Below, in pieces: positions 53,526 through 61,629 of a stretch of 64,000 nucleotides of DNA (positions are counted from its first letter, which is position 1; every line of letters begins with the position of its first letter). Position numbers and translations under genes: made by a program. Origin of the DNA: Geodermatophilus amargosae (GTDB lineage: Bacteria > Actinomycetota > Actinomycetes > Mycobacteriales > Geodermatophilaceae); assembly GCF_900116515.1 (NCBI RefSeq), contig NZ_FPBA01000011.1:78253-142252 (forward strand), read 5' to 3'. The notes beneath the pieces were generated by a model that made no database searches, was not told the DNA's origin, and saw only the letters and a list, made by a program, of their open reading frames with translations.

Positions 53526-54262
53526 GGTCAGGACCAATGCGGCGGCGGCGATTGCGCCGATGCGCTGCGGGCAGACGGTGACCTGGTGCAGAGCGCGCCG
53601 GCAGCCGAGGAGGGCGTTGCCGCGTTCGGTGGGTGCACGTAGCGCGGTGATCAGGGAGTTGTAGCAGCGGTTGTCGGTGTGTAGCGGCCCGTCGGGGTGG
53701 TGCTTGACGGGGGTATGGATGCCGACGCTGGCGCCGGTGTAGCCCTTGTCGGTGAGCACCGGCAGGCCGCGGGCGGCGTATGGATAGAGCGCGGGCAGCA
53801 CCAGCTCGCGGGCGGCGGTGAGGTCGTGGGTCGAGCCGGGGCGGACGGCGGAGACCCACAACGGGGAAGCCGCCGGGGTCGGTGAGGACCTGCACGCTGC
53901 CGCCGAAGGTGTGGTGCTTGCCGGAGCACCACCGGTGATGGCCGCCCTCGGCTCGGGCGGCGATCCGGTCGGTGGGGATCAGCATGCCGTCTAGGCAGAG
54001 GAAGGGCAGCCGGGCGGCGCGGGCTCGGGTCAGCACGTCGGCCAGGTCGGGGGGGTGCGCGGCGATCACGTCGAGTGCCTCGTGCAGGTAGCGGTAGGCG
54101 GTCGCGATGCTCACCCCGGCGTCTCGGGGGTGACTCCATGGCGCAGGTGCACCGGGGTGGCCAGCAGCCGGTCGAGGAACACCAGCCGGTGCGGGCTGCA
54201 ACGACCCCACAGACGTCCGGCCGGCGGCCTCTCGTCCGCTGATTGAGGTTGAGCACCATCTC
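53497..54262 (-). mobile_element. IS5-family (DDE_Tnp_4 type) element, transposase decayed
   Basis: On the minus strand: SIATAYRYLHEALDVIAAHP (helix-turn-helix), FLCLDGMLIPTDRIAA (first Asp), VQVLTDPGGFPV, WVSAVRPGSTHDLTAARELV (second Asp) and GLPVLTDKGYTGASVGIHTP, then GNALLGCRRALHQVTVCPQR. These pieces lie in at least three frames, with breaks near 54,120 and 53,860. The element cuts the HsdR stump at its right-hand end. Terminal repeats are not sharply defined. Confidence 0.75.
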
Positions 54263-54303
54263 GTGCGGACCCGCAGGAGGACCTGATTAGAGGAGACACC
54301 ACC

Positions 54304-54786
54304 ATGACGAGCACTACCCTCCGACGGCGCGGGCTGCGTGCAACCGCCATTCTCACCGGCGCGCTGGCGTTCGGCGGTGTGGCCGGCACCGCGTCTGCAT
54401 TAACGCCGGCCACGACGCCTGCGGCGGCCTGCGTGGGCCTGACCGGCGCCGAACGCGGGCAGTGCACAGCGACGGTCGCCCAGGACCCGGAGGTCCTGGC
54501 GGCCGGGGTGGTCAACGTGAGGCCGCTGAGCGACGGAACGGCGACGTTCGACGTGCTGGTGACCGGCGCCGAGCCGGGCGCCCTGCTGTTCCTGTTCGCC
54601 GCATACGAGACGGCCGACGGCGCGCCGACCGGCGACGGGTTCAACACGTCAGTGTTCCCCGGCACGGCGGGGACGGCGCAGGCTTCCGCTCCTGCGCCGG
54701 TCGACTGCGGGCAGACAGTCCTCGTCCGCGTGTACGACGCCGGAACCAACTACCTCGGCGGTTACCGGGATGTCGTCGACTGCTGA
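54304..54786 (+). CDS. Secreted protein, unknown function
   Basis: A 160-residue protein with a Sec signal (MTSTTLRRRGLRATAILTGA, then LAFGGVAGTASA). A mature part of about 130 residues follows with three cysteines (PAAACVGLTGAERGQCTATV, APVDCGQTVLVRVYDAGTNY, DVVDC). It looks like a small disulfide-bonded beta-rich domain. No family recognised. ATG at 54,304 with GAGGAGA upstream. It lies just beyond an IS end, so it may be driven from that junction. Confidence 0.72.
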   Translation: MTSTTLRRRGLRATAILTGALAFGGVAGTASALTPATTPAAACVGLTGAERGQCTATVAQDPEVLAAGVVNVRPLSDGTATFDVLVTGAEPGALLFLFAAYETADGAPTGDGFNTSVFPGTAGTAQASAPAPVDCGQTVLVRVYDAGTNYLGGYRDVVDC

Positions 54787-54870
54787 CCGGCGGTGCCGAA
54801 CGTCCGTTCTGCCGGGTCTCCCCCGTGCCCGGCCGATACTTCACACCACCACGACAAGAGGACGGACCGG

Positions 54871-55194
54871 GTGGAACTACGGAACGAGGCGCACAGGCAC
54901 CCGAACGTCGGGAGCCGCGTCCTGGTGCAAAGCCCGGCCCACTTGGCCAGCCGCAGTGGCACCGTCACCTGTCTCTGGTGGGCGCAGCAGGCTGCGGGTG
55001 TGCAGCTTGAAGGCATGGCGACGCCGGTGCTGCTCCGCTGGACCAGCCTTGAGCTCGTCGAGCATGCGCCCGCTGAGGTGGTGAGCACCGATGAGTCGGC
55101 GGCGTTAGGACCTCGTCGCCGGGAGCGTCGCGCAGGTCGACCACGTGTCGGCGTCGCGGGCCGAGTACCCGACCTACCGGGTGACGTTCTCTGA
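54871..55194 (+). CDS. Possible small protein, unknown function
   Basis: The frame from GTG 54,871 reads ELRNEAHRHPNVGSRVLVQS, then GTVTCLWWAQQAAGVQLEGM and PVLLRWTSLELVEHAPAEVV, which looks like a small beta-rich domain. After about 55,100 it becomes Arg-rich and less protein-like. The adjoining frame (YPTYRVTFSDERSWLTSGDY, 55,160-55,235) looks better, so a frameshift near 55,110 is possible. Low certainty. Confidence 0.4.
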   Translation: MELRNEAHRHPNVGSRVLVQSPAHLASRSGTVTCLWWAQQAAGVQLEGMATPVLLRWTSLELVEHAPAEVVSTDESAALGPRRRERRAGRPRVGVAGRVPDLPGDVL

Positions 55195-55471
55195 CGAGCG
55201 GTCGTGGCTAACGTCCGGCGACTACCGGCTGTCGGCACCGAACTTCCGTAAGCACTCGCTCCGGCCGCCCGTCAGCCCGGCAGTGTTGACGATCGGTGCC
55301 CGCCAACGCATCCCCCGCATGACCCGTCCGGAGGAATTGTCGGACCCCGGTGATTCCGGGAGTGACAAAATGTCTCGCGGATGGACTGACTGCATGGACC
55401 AGGCCGCCCGGTCGCCGTCCCCTGGCCGGTAGGTGCTGCTCTGCCCGGCCGACTGCCAGGCCATGGGCGGG
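55195..55471. other. Stretch with a possible continuation of the upstream frame, otherwise empty
   Basis: Apart from the alternative frame YPTYRVTFSDERSW...SAPNF, which fades by about 55,260, I see no gene. Confidence 0.3.
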
Positions 55472-55804
55472 TCAGGTCCCCGGTGACCGATACGCTCCGC
55501 GGACTTCCCTCGCCTTGCCAAGGATGGTCAGGAGCTGGTCCTGGTCCAGCAGCTGGTGTGTCTCCAGATGTCCGAGGGCACCGCTGCTGAACGAGGAGAC
55601 GCTCACCGCGGCGGCGGCCTCGGCGTCCGGCGCCTCGAAAACGACCAGACCGTCATGCCCGCCGAGCATCCAGTACAACGCCTCCAGTCGACCGCCGGCG
55701 GCCTCCGCGGCGGCTCGCACGGCAGCGGTGCGATCCCCCGGCTGGTCGATCATCCGGGACCACGCCTCCGCGGTGTAGGAGAAGAACACGACGAATCTCG
55801 GCAT
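55472..55804 (-). CDS. GYD-domain protein
   Basis: A 110-residue protein with a ferredoxin-like GYD domain: MPRFVVFFSYTAEAWSRMID, then AAAEAAGGRLEALYWMLGGHDGL (the GYD-equivalent loop) and VVFEAPDAEAAAAVSVSSFS. Such proteins are small homo-oligomers of unknown function. It is an isolated gene in IS-rich surroundings. ATG at 55,804 is preceded by GGGAGGCCAGAG. Confidence 0.82.
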   Translation of the reverse strand: MPRFVVFFSYTAEAWSRMIDQPGDRTAAVRAAAEAAGGRLEALYWMLGGHDGLVVFEAPDAEAAAAVSVSSFSSGALGHLETHQLLDQDQLLTILGKAREVRGAYRSPGT

Positions 55805-55928
55805 CTCTGGCCTCCCTCAAGGGCACCGTCGGTCCTGGTCGGGGATCCAATCAGCTAGGGCATAGGCAGGTCCAGAGTCGCTGCGGGACGGCAAGGACGG
55901 CGCAGGAAAGCCACGGTCCTCGTGGGGC

Positions 55929-56038
55929 GATGGCCCTGCGCTACGGCCGCAGCGCCTCGACGATCACCGCACTGGCCTGGCGCGCCGTCACCCTCCTCTG
56001 CACCCGGCGGCTTCCCACGAACTAATGCAACATCTTCT
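55929..56038 (+). mobile_element. Solo 3' end of the same IS5-type family found at 58,919
   Basis: The stretch encodes MALRYGRSASTITALAWRAV and ends ACTAATGCAACATCTTCT. It matches the last 40 codons and right end of the element at 58,919-59,829 (LALRYDRTATTITALARLAV; GCAACGTCTTCT). The rest of the copy is gone. It ends about 75 bases before the LuxR-type regulator and may contribute to that gene's promoter. Confidence 0.75.
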
Positions 56039-56113
56039 GAGGCGGGCAGGTGTCGTATCGCCGTCCCTCACCCGGAGTGAGGGACGAGGCGTCGCGCGGG
56101 ACAGGGGAGTCTC

Positions 56114-56926
56114 ATGACCGAGGATGACATCGGCCTCAGCACGGGGCACGGCGACCTGACGGCGCGCTCGCCCGACCAGGACTCCAAGAGCCGCTTCCCG
56201 CTCAGGGACGTGACCACAGCGCGGCAACTGCGGGCGGCCGGGACCGCGCTCGCACAGCACGCGGCGCGGCCACTGGTACCGCTGGTGCGCGTGCTGCTCT
56301 GCGAGGATCAGGAGGTCTTCCGCCTCGGGCTGCGGGTGGTGTTCGAGGCGCAGCCCGACATCGCAGTCGTCGCCGAGACCAGCCAGCTCGGTGAGGCGCT
56401 CGAGGTCGCCGACGGCCCGGGGACGCAGGTCGTCGTCGTCCGGCAGGGTCTGGTGGGCTGCTCCAGCCTGCCGCTGCTGCGGGACCTGTGCCAGCGCGCG
56501 ACGGGGGTGCTGGTGCTCGCGGAGACCGGGGGCGAGCTGGGGCTCCTGGAGGTCCTGCAGGCCGGAGTGCGGGGCTTCCTGCCGCGTCGCGCGGCTGCGC
56601 AGCGACTCCTGGACGCCGTCCGCGCACTCGCCCGGCAGGAGACCGCGCTCGACTCCGCCGTCGTCAGCCAGCTCGTGCGCTACCTGACCGGTGAGGCGAC
56701 CCAGGCCGGTGTCGAGGGCCAGGTTCTGAACCGGCTCACCGACCGGCAGCGCGATGTGGCGACGCTGGTGGCTGAGGGCCTCAGCAACGAGGAGATCGCG
56801 CGTCGGCTGTTCCTGAGCCCGACGACGGTCAAGAGCCACCTCACCGCGGTGATGCGCCGCCTCGACATCCGCACCCGCACCCAGCTGGCCATTCTGATCC
56901 ACCGTGACCACTCGCCGGCCGCCTAG
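56114..56926 (+). CDS. LuxR/NarL-type regulator with a degenerate receiver domain
   Basis: A 270-residue protein. Residues about 55-170 follow a response-regulator receiver fold (VRVLLCEDQEVFRLGLRVVF, AGVRGFLPRRAAAQRLLDAV). The strand that should carry the phosphorylated Asp reads QVVVVRQGLVG, so the Asp seems to be Arg. The C-terminal LuxR helix-turn-helix is complete: LTDRQRDVATLVAEGLSNEE, then IARRLFLSPTTVKSHLTAVM. An extra roughly 50-residue N-terminus precedes the receiver. No sensor kinase is nearby. It probably works without phosphorylation. Confidence 0.85.
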   Translation: MTEDDIGLSTGHGDLTARSPDQDSKSRFPLRDVTTARQLRAAGTALAQHAARPLVPLVRVLLCEDQEVFRLGLRVVFEAQPDIAVVAETSQLGEALEVADGPGTQVVVVRQGLVGCSSLPLLRDLCQRATGVLVLAETGGELGLLEVLQAGVRGFLPRRAAAQRLLDAVRALARQETALDSAVVSQLVRYLTGEATQAGVEGQVLNRLTDRQRDVATLVAEGLSNEEIARRLFLSPTTVKSHLTAVMRRLDIRTRTQLAILIHRDHSPAA

Positions 56927-57342
56927 AACCGCAACAGCACTTCCTTGTGCCGACGCTTGATCCTGCCTCTCGGCGGCGCGTCCAGCGTTCCGCGCGGCGT
57001 GCCACCCCATCGGTCATGCAATCGGACCTGGCACTCTGGAGAAGTGCCGTTGCAGTACTGAGCATTGACCAGCTCACAGGTCGAGGCGCCACCATGTGGG
57101 CATCGGGGACTGGTGTCCACAACATGAACTTCCGCGCCGACACCCCTCGTCGTCCCCACAAGTTTCTGGGGAATTCCGTCGGGAACGTTTTATCGTGGCT
57201 CACGATGGGCTGAGAGTCGTACAGGAAGGGTGAAGGGGGGTTGCGAGACTCACACATTCTCCAGGTAGCCCTACCCCACCCGAAGGTGACGGCTTCCTGA
57301 CCGCGCTTGACACACACGCACTACACGCGGACTGTGAATCGC
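56927..57342. other. Gene-free stretch upstream of the Lsr2 gene
   Basis: About 415 bases. Short open frames on both strands do not look like proteins. A TTGACA at 57,307-57,312 lies 31-36 bases before the Lsr2 start with GACTGT 17 bases further on, a plausible but weak promoter. The region is somewhat richer in A/T than its surroundings. Confidence 0.35.
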
Positions 57343-57669
57343 ATGGCCACAAAGACCATCGTCACGATGCATGACGACCTGACGGATGAACTCGCGGACA
57401 CAACCATGAGCTTCGGCCTCGATGGTCGGGACTACGAGATCGATCTCACCGACGCCAACGCCGAGGAACTGCGGAAAGCGCTGGACAAGTACGTTGAGGC
57501 AGGCCGCAAGGTGGGCGGCGTGCGCGGGCGTCGCCGTGGTGCTAGTTCTGTCGCGGATGTGGATCCCAAGGCCGTGCGCGCTTGGGCTGCTGCCAAGGGG
57601 TATGAGGTCAGCAACCGCGGGCGTGTCCCTACTGCAGTAGTTGAGGCGTATCGAGCGGCTGGCAACTAA
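57343..57669 (+). CDS. Lsr2-family nucleoid-associated protein
   Basis: A 108-residue Lsr2 homologue. The N-terminal oligomerisation domain reads ATKTIVTMHDDLTDELADTT, GLDGRDYEIDLTDANAEELR and KALDKYVEAGRKVGGVRGRR. The C-terminal DNA-binding domain reads VDPKAVRAWAAAKGYEVSNR followed by the AT-hook-like RGR and VPTAVVEAYRAAGN. Lsr2 binds AT-rich foreign DNA and silences it. Being inside an island, this copy is likely an accessory paralogue rather than the main chromosomal one. I use ATG 57,343, where the homology starts. Confidence 0.92.
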   Translation: MATKTIVTMHDDLTDELADTTMSFGLDGRDYEIDLTDANAEELRKALDKYVEAGRKVGGVRGRRRGASSVADVDPKAVRAWAAAKGYEVSNRGRVPTAVVEAYRAAGN

Positions 57670-57687
57670 CCCGTACGGAAAGGGCAC

Positions 57688-58137
57688 CTACGCACGGTGC
57701 TGGGCGCTGTCCGTGCCGCCCGCCACCGCCACGGTCTGCCTGCACTGAAAGCATCCGAACTTGGCTGCACCGGCTCGGATCTCAGCGTGGCGCTTGGGAC
57801 AGACACGCATGCTGTCCTCACCACATCCACAGCCGGTGGTCGCAGTGTAGCGGCCAAGGTTATGACAGGTGTGGATCTGGCAGCGGGGTCTGGTGTCCGC
57901 CCGTTGAACTCGTGCCTTCATCCAGTTCGGGACAGAGACGATCTCGGTAACCACCCTGCGGATGCCCCCGCAGGATGGGCAGTTCTTCATGTGCTGGGAC
58001 CGAAGGCCAGCTCCGCGGCGCCCGCCGCGGTGTTCGGCACAGCGTGGGTGTTGCTCATCGCCGCAGCCGCAGGACACGTGGACGTTCCAGATGGCCGGCC
58101 GATCGCACCGGCTGCACCTGAGGGTCTGGGTGGCCAT
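57688..58137 (-). CDS. Protein of two repeated cysteine-rich (zinc-binding-like) modules
   Basis: A 149-residue protein made of two similar modules. The first has CSRCDRPAIWNVHVSCGCGD, then HPRCAEHRGG and NCPSCGG. The second has CQIHTCHNLGRYTATTGCGC, then MRVCPKRHAEI and FGCFQCRQ. Each has a C-x2/3-C pair, a GCG/CGC turn, a C-x(2-3)-H pair and a final C-x2-C, enough to bind two zinc ions per module. The internal duplication argues that the frame is real. No named family is recognised. It converges with the Lsr2 gene, 18 bases apart. Confidence 0.62.
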   Translation of the reverse strand: MATQTLRCSRCDRPAIWNVHVSCGCGDEQHPRCAEHRGGRRGAGLRSQHMKNCPSCGGIRRVVTEIVSVPNWMKARVQRADTRPRCQIHTCHNLGRYTATTGCGCGEDSMRVCPKRHAEIRAGAAKFGCFQCRQTVAVAGGTDSAQHRA

Positions 58138-58228
58138 GGGCCAGTGTGCGGGCATAGTTGTCCGGCGGTCCAGCAGGTTTGCCCGTCGCAGCCCACTGGG
58201 GTGGCCGTTACCCGCCGTTCATGACTGC

Positions 58229-58918
58229 TAGGGCGCGTCTCTCAATCCCGTAGCCAAAGCAGGATCGAGGCGAAGACGACTGCGCCGTGGAAGACGGTGG
58301 CGTGCTTGTCGTAGCGGGTGGCGAGGCCGCGCCAGGCCTTGAGCTGGTTGAAGGCCCGTTCGATGACATTGCGGCGGCGGTAGGCGGTGCGGTCGTAGCC
58401 GATCGGCCGGCCCCCGGCCGAGCCGCGGCGTCGCCGATGGCCGGCCTGGTCGGCCGGTTCGGGGATCACCGCGGTGATGCCCCGGCGGCGCAGTTCGGCG
58501 CGGTGACCGCGGGCGGAGTAGGCCTTGTCGGCGAGCACCGCCACTGGGCGGGTGCGCGGCCGTCCGCCGCCTGGCCGAGGAACCCGGATGGCAGCCAGCA
58601 GCGGGCCGAGCATCGGTGAGTCCCCGCCCTAGCCAGGTCCGACGAGGACTGCCAGGGGTCGGCCGCGACCGTCGACGGCCAGATGCGTCCTGGTCGACAA
58701 CCCGCCGCGGGAACGGCCCAGCCCGTGGTCAGCCGGCTCGGTCTTGCCGCCGAGTGGTGCCGTCCCCCGATCGGTCCGGGGTCCGGGCGGCGGTGGCGCC
58801 GTGCTGGTGCACCCGGGAGATCGAGGAGTCCACGCTCACCGTCCAGTCCAGCTCGCCGGCCGCGTCGGCCTGGGCCTGCAGCGCGGTGAGAATCCGGTCC
58901 CAGGTGCCATCGAGACTG
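58229..58918 (-). mobile_element. Truncated IS5-family element (5' part lost)
   Basis: The minus strand encodes LDWTVSVDSSISRVHQHGAT near the upstream edge, then in another frame a THLAVDGRGRPLAVLVGP-like region, and then LADKAYSARGHRAELRRRGI with RRNVIERAFNQLKAWRGLAT to the stop at 58,242. These are the DDE blocks of an IS5-type transposase with at least two frame breaks. Its N-terminal codons are missing at 58,918, where the next IS begins. The outer end is near 58,229 (GGGCGCGTCTCTCAATC). Confidence 0.75.
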
Positions 58919-59829
58919 AGAAGACGTTGCGGAAGTAGGTCGTCGGGCTCTGTCCGCTGACGAGGTGTCGGCGCAGTGTGCCGGGCATGTCGTCGTCGGC
59001 GTCTTGCCCGCCGCCGCGGTTGATCAGTGACGAGCTGTGGGCGCTGGTCGAGCCGCTGATCCCACCCCGCAAGCCGGCCATCCACGGCCGCACCGGCCGG
59101 CCGCGTACCTCGGATCGGGACGTCCTCGAGGGCATCGCGTTCGTGCTCTCTACCGGGATCGGCTGGGCCAAGCTGCCGGTCGAGCTGGGCTACGGGTCGG
59201 GCTGGACCTGCTGGCGCCGGATGCACGAGTGGGCCGAGGCCGGTGTCTTCGATCGGCTGCACGTCGCCGTGCTCAACCAGCTCGGCGAGCGCGGTGAGCG
59301 GGACTGGTCCCGGGCCAGCCTCGACAGCGTCAGCGTCCGCGCGAAAAGGGGGGTGAGCTGACCGGCCCCAACCCCACCGACCGGGGCAAGGCCGGCAGCG
59401 AGTACCACCTGCTCGTCGACGCCACCGGGCTACCACTCAACGTCGCCGTCTCCGGCGCCAACCGGCACGACAGCATGCTCGTCGAGCCGATTCTGGACTC
59501 CATGCCGGCCATCCGCCGCGGCGGCCGCGGCCATCCCCGCCGCCGACCGGTCAAGCTGCACGCCGACAAGGGCTATGACAACCCGCGGGTCCGCCGCTAC
59601 CTGCGCCGCCGTGGGATCACCGCCCGGATCGCCCGCCTCGGCCGGGACTCCAGCGCTCGCCTGGGCCGGCACCGCTGGGTCGTGGAACGCACGCTGGGCT
59701 GGCTGCTGTCCTACAAACGTCTGGCCCTGCGCTACGACCGCACCGCCACCACGATCACCGCCCTGGCCCGCCTGGCCGTCACCCTCATCTGCGCCCGACG
59801 GCTCCCACCGAACTAATGCAACGTCTTCT
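58919..59829 (+). mobile_element. IS5-family insertion sequence, apparently complete
   Basis: The ends AGAAGACGTTGC (58,919-58,930) and GCAACGTCTTCT (59,818-59,829) are perfect 12-base inverted repeats around 911 bases. One transposase is encoded in two frames joined by a slippery run. It interrupts the IS5 remnant at its left and adjoins the IS701 element at its right, separated by two bases. A decayed solo end of the same family lies at 55,929-56,038. Confidence 0.8.
58978..59816 (+). CDS. IS5-family transposase made by a likely -1 frameshift
   Basis: The first frame (58,978-59,361) has LISDELWALVEPLIPPRKPA, then SGWTCWRRMHEWAEAGVFDR and DWSRASLDSVSVRAKRG. At AAAAGGGGGG (59,344-59,353) the reading should slip back one base to continue GELTGPNPTDRGKAGSEYHL, then LLVDATGLPLNVAVSGANRH, VKLHADKGYDNPRVRRYLRR and GRHRWVVERTLGWLLSYKRL to the TAA at 59,816. 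The catalytic Asp, Asp and Glu are all present. Many IS5 relatives use such a shift, so the gene may be functional. A single-base error in the run cannot be excluded. Confidence 0.78.
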
Positions 59830-59845
59830 AATACTGCAACGGCAG

Positions 59846-60758
59846 TTATGGCGGGGCCTGTCCGCGGGCTCGGTAGTGGGCGGCGCGGGCCTGGGCCTGG
59901 CGTCGTCGGCGCCACCACGACCAGTCCGCGGCGTGGTCCAGATCGAGCCGCGGTCTGCGGATGAGCGTGTTGAGCAGGCGCCGGAGCTCGAGCACGGTCA
60001 GCGCGATGAGCTGCTCGCTTCCGGCCGCGGGCCCCCCTTTTTCCGCGCTGGCGCGGGTAGCACTGGGGTAGGCGTGAGCGAGCATGGCCAGGGTGATGTG
60101 CCGATACCAGGCGGTGTAGTCCCGCACCTGGTAGGAGGCCAGGCCGGCCTCGTTCCTGGCCGCGGCGAAGCACTCCTCGATGCGCCACCGGCTGCCGGCC
60201 ACCGCGATGAGCTGCTCGAGGCTGGTGTCGGTGGGTCCGGCGCAGACGTAGAAGGCCAGCTGCGACTCCTCGCCCGGGTCGGTGGGAATGGTGCGGCGGG
60301 CCAGCACCCACCGAGACCAGCTCGCGTCAACGCCGGCCAGCAACTCCAGGCGCGCCCAGTCATAGAGGCGCAGGCCGTGCGCGCCCGCGCCGGCCGAGCA
60401 CCGCGCCCAGGCCGACTCGGGCAGCTCGACGATCAGCGCGCGGACCCGCCGCTGGCGCCAGTCGACGGTGGCCACGGTGTCGGTGGAGCGGGTGGCCAGC
60501 AGGTAGGGCAATCCGTGCTGCTCGCACCACACCCGCAGCCGCTTGTCCTGCCCCGTAGATCTCATCGGCGGTCAGCCAGCCGCCCGGCACCCCGGCGTCC
60601 AGGGCGCGGGTCAGCATGCGGCGGGCCAGTTCGGGCTGGGTGGCGAACCCGACGTCCTCGCCGATGCCGGCCGAGCGGGCGCCCTTCTTGATGAACCCGG
60701 TCTCATCGACGATCAACACTCCGCCGGGGTCGAGCCGCTCGACCACATAGCAAGGCAG
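59846..60758 (-). pseudogene. IS701 transposase, C-terminal piece
   Basis: The minus strand reads YVVERLDPGGVLIVDETGFIKKG (first DDE Asp), GFATQPELARRMLTRALDAG and GVPGGWLTADEIYG (second). After a frame change near 60,560 it continues QDKRLRVWCEQHGLPYLLAT, SQLAFYVCAGPTDTSLEQLI, VAGSRWRIEECFAAARNEAG (Glu) and WYRHITLAMLAHAYPSATRA to a TAA that lies inside the terminal repeat. Its N-terminal part is at 61,630-61,887, separated by the channel-carrying segment. One frameshift besides the insertion makes it inactive. Confidence 0.82.
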
Positions 60759-60761
60759 CTA

Positions 60762-60781
60762 GTACCGCGTCAGGCAACGTT
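60762..60781. repeat. Left end of the channel-carrying element
   Basis: GTACCGCGTCAGGCAACGTT, directly preceded by TA (60,760-60,761) in a CTAG context. It pairs with the end at 61,608-61,627 at about 15 of 20 positions. Confidence 0.72.
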
Positions 60782-60820
60782 TGCCTTGAAGGCGGCTTAC
60801 GGGACAGACGCGCCGCGCGG

Positions 60821-61468
60821 TCACATCAGGGGGCGGCGACTGACCAGGATGCCGACCACGGGGCTGAGGACGACGAGCGAGAGCCATGACAGCCGGGCGG
60901 CGGAGGAGGAGACCAGGAACGCCACGGGGATCGACGCGAGGAAGACCGCCGGGGGGACGAGCTGGGGCACCAGCTCGAGCCGTATCCGCCGGGGTGACGG
61001 CGGCGCGCTGATCAGCCCTCTGTGCCAGGCCAGCAAGGACATCACCGCCTCCGTCGAGGAGATCACCGCGACGTTCCCGGCGAAGACGGCCGTTGCCAGC
61101 GGCTCCTGGTGCTCCCCGAGTGCGTCGGTGCTGAACGGCAGCAGCACGACGAACGCGAGCAGTACGAGGTTCACGGTGATGAGGCGCCCGCTGAGGTGGT
61201 GCAGCCGCGCGACGAAGGCGTGGTTCGAGCGCCAGTAGAAGGCGACGATGGCGAAGGCCAGGAAGAAGGCCACGATCTCGTTTCCGATCGCCGCCCACAG
61301 GGCCGCGAGGTCGGCCCAGGCGCCCGGCACCTGTATGCCGTCCAGCGTGGTGACCAGCAGGGTGAGGGCGACGGCGTAGGTCGCGTCGAAGAACGCGAGC
61401 GCGCGGTCGAACTCCGGTGTCCCCCGAGGGAACCGCGGCGCCCCCGGGTCCGGTGAGTTGGAAGCCAC
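60821..61468 (-). CDS. TMEM175/DUF1211-type membrane protein (possible K+ channel)
   Basis: A 215-residue protein with six hydrophobic segments: AFFDATYAVALTLLVTTLDG, then IGNEIVAFFLAFAIVAFYWR, ITVNLVLLAFVVLLPFSTDA, LATAVFAGNVAVISSTEAVM, LVPPAVFLASIPVAFLVSS and LSLVVLSPVVGILVSRR. The first helix keeps the Phe-x-Asp pattern of the TMEM175 family, and WRSNHAFVARLHHL after helix 2 is also typical. Relatives form potassium-permeable channels. GTG start at 61,468. It is the only gene of the mobile segment. Confidence 0.83.
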   Translation of the reverse strand: MASNSPDPGAPRFPRGTPEFDRALAFFDATYAVALTLLVTTLDGIQVPGAWADLAALWAAIGNEIVAFFLAFAIVAFYWRSNHAFVARLHHLSGRLITVNLVLLAFVVLLPFSTDALGEHQEPLATAVFAGNVAVISSTEAVMSLLAWHRGLISAPPSPRRIRLELVPQLVPPAVFLASIPVAFLVSSSAARLSWLSLVVLSPVVGILVSRRPLM

Positions 61469-61607
61469 GCCCGCAGGGTCGCAGTCTCGCGCCGGACAGC
61501 GGCGGGCGAGGAGGTCCGGTCAGGGCGACTCGTCCCAGCGCGCCCGGAGCTGCGCGAAAGTCTGCCGTCTGTCGTCACGGGTGTCCCTGAGGGAGACGCT
61601 CAGGGCG

Positions 61608-61627
61608 AACGTTGTCAGCCGCAGCAC
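61608..61627. repeat. Right end of the channel-carrying element
   Basis: AACGTTGTCAGCCGCAGCAC, directly followed by TA (61,628-61,629) and G, i.e. again CTAG. Confidence 0.72.
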
Positions 61628-61629
61628 TA

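Larger units (their letters stand above)
60762..61627. mobile_element. Transposase-less IS630-type element carrying a TMEM175 channel gene
   Basis: An 866-base segment lies exactly inside the IS701 transposase gene. Its ends, GTACCGCGTCAGGCAACGTT and (complement of the right end) GTGCTGCGGCTGACAACGTT, match at about 15 of 20 positions and are flanked on both sides by TA within CTAG, the insertion pattern of IS630-family elements. The right end shares GTGCTGCG with the end of the IS630-type element at 43,945. Inside there is only the TMEM175-like gene and about 140 bases of upstream DNA. It would need a transposase from elsewhere. Confidence 0.7.

Noticed and set aside
56923..57213. Open frames on both strands between the LuxR regulator and the Lsr2 gene
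   Set aside because: They have no domain or ribosome-binding site, and composition does not favour either frame.
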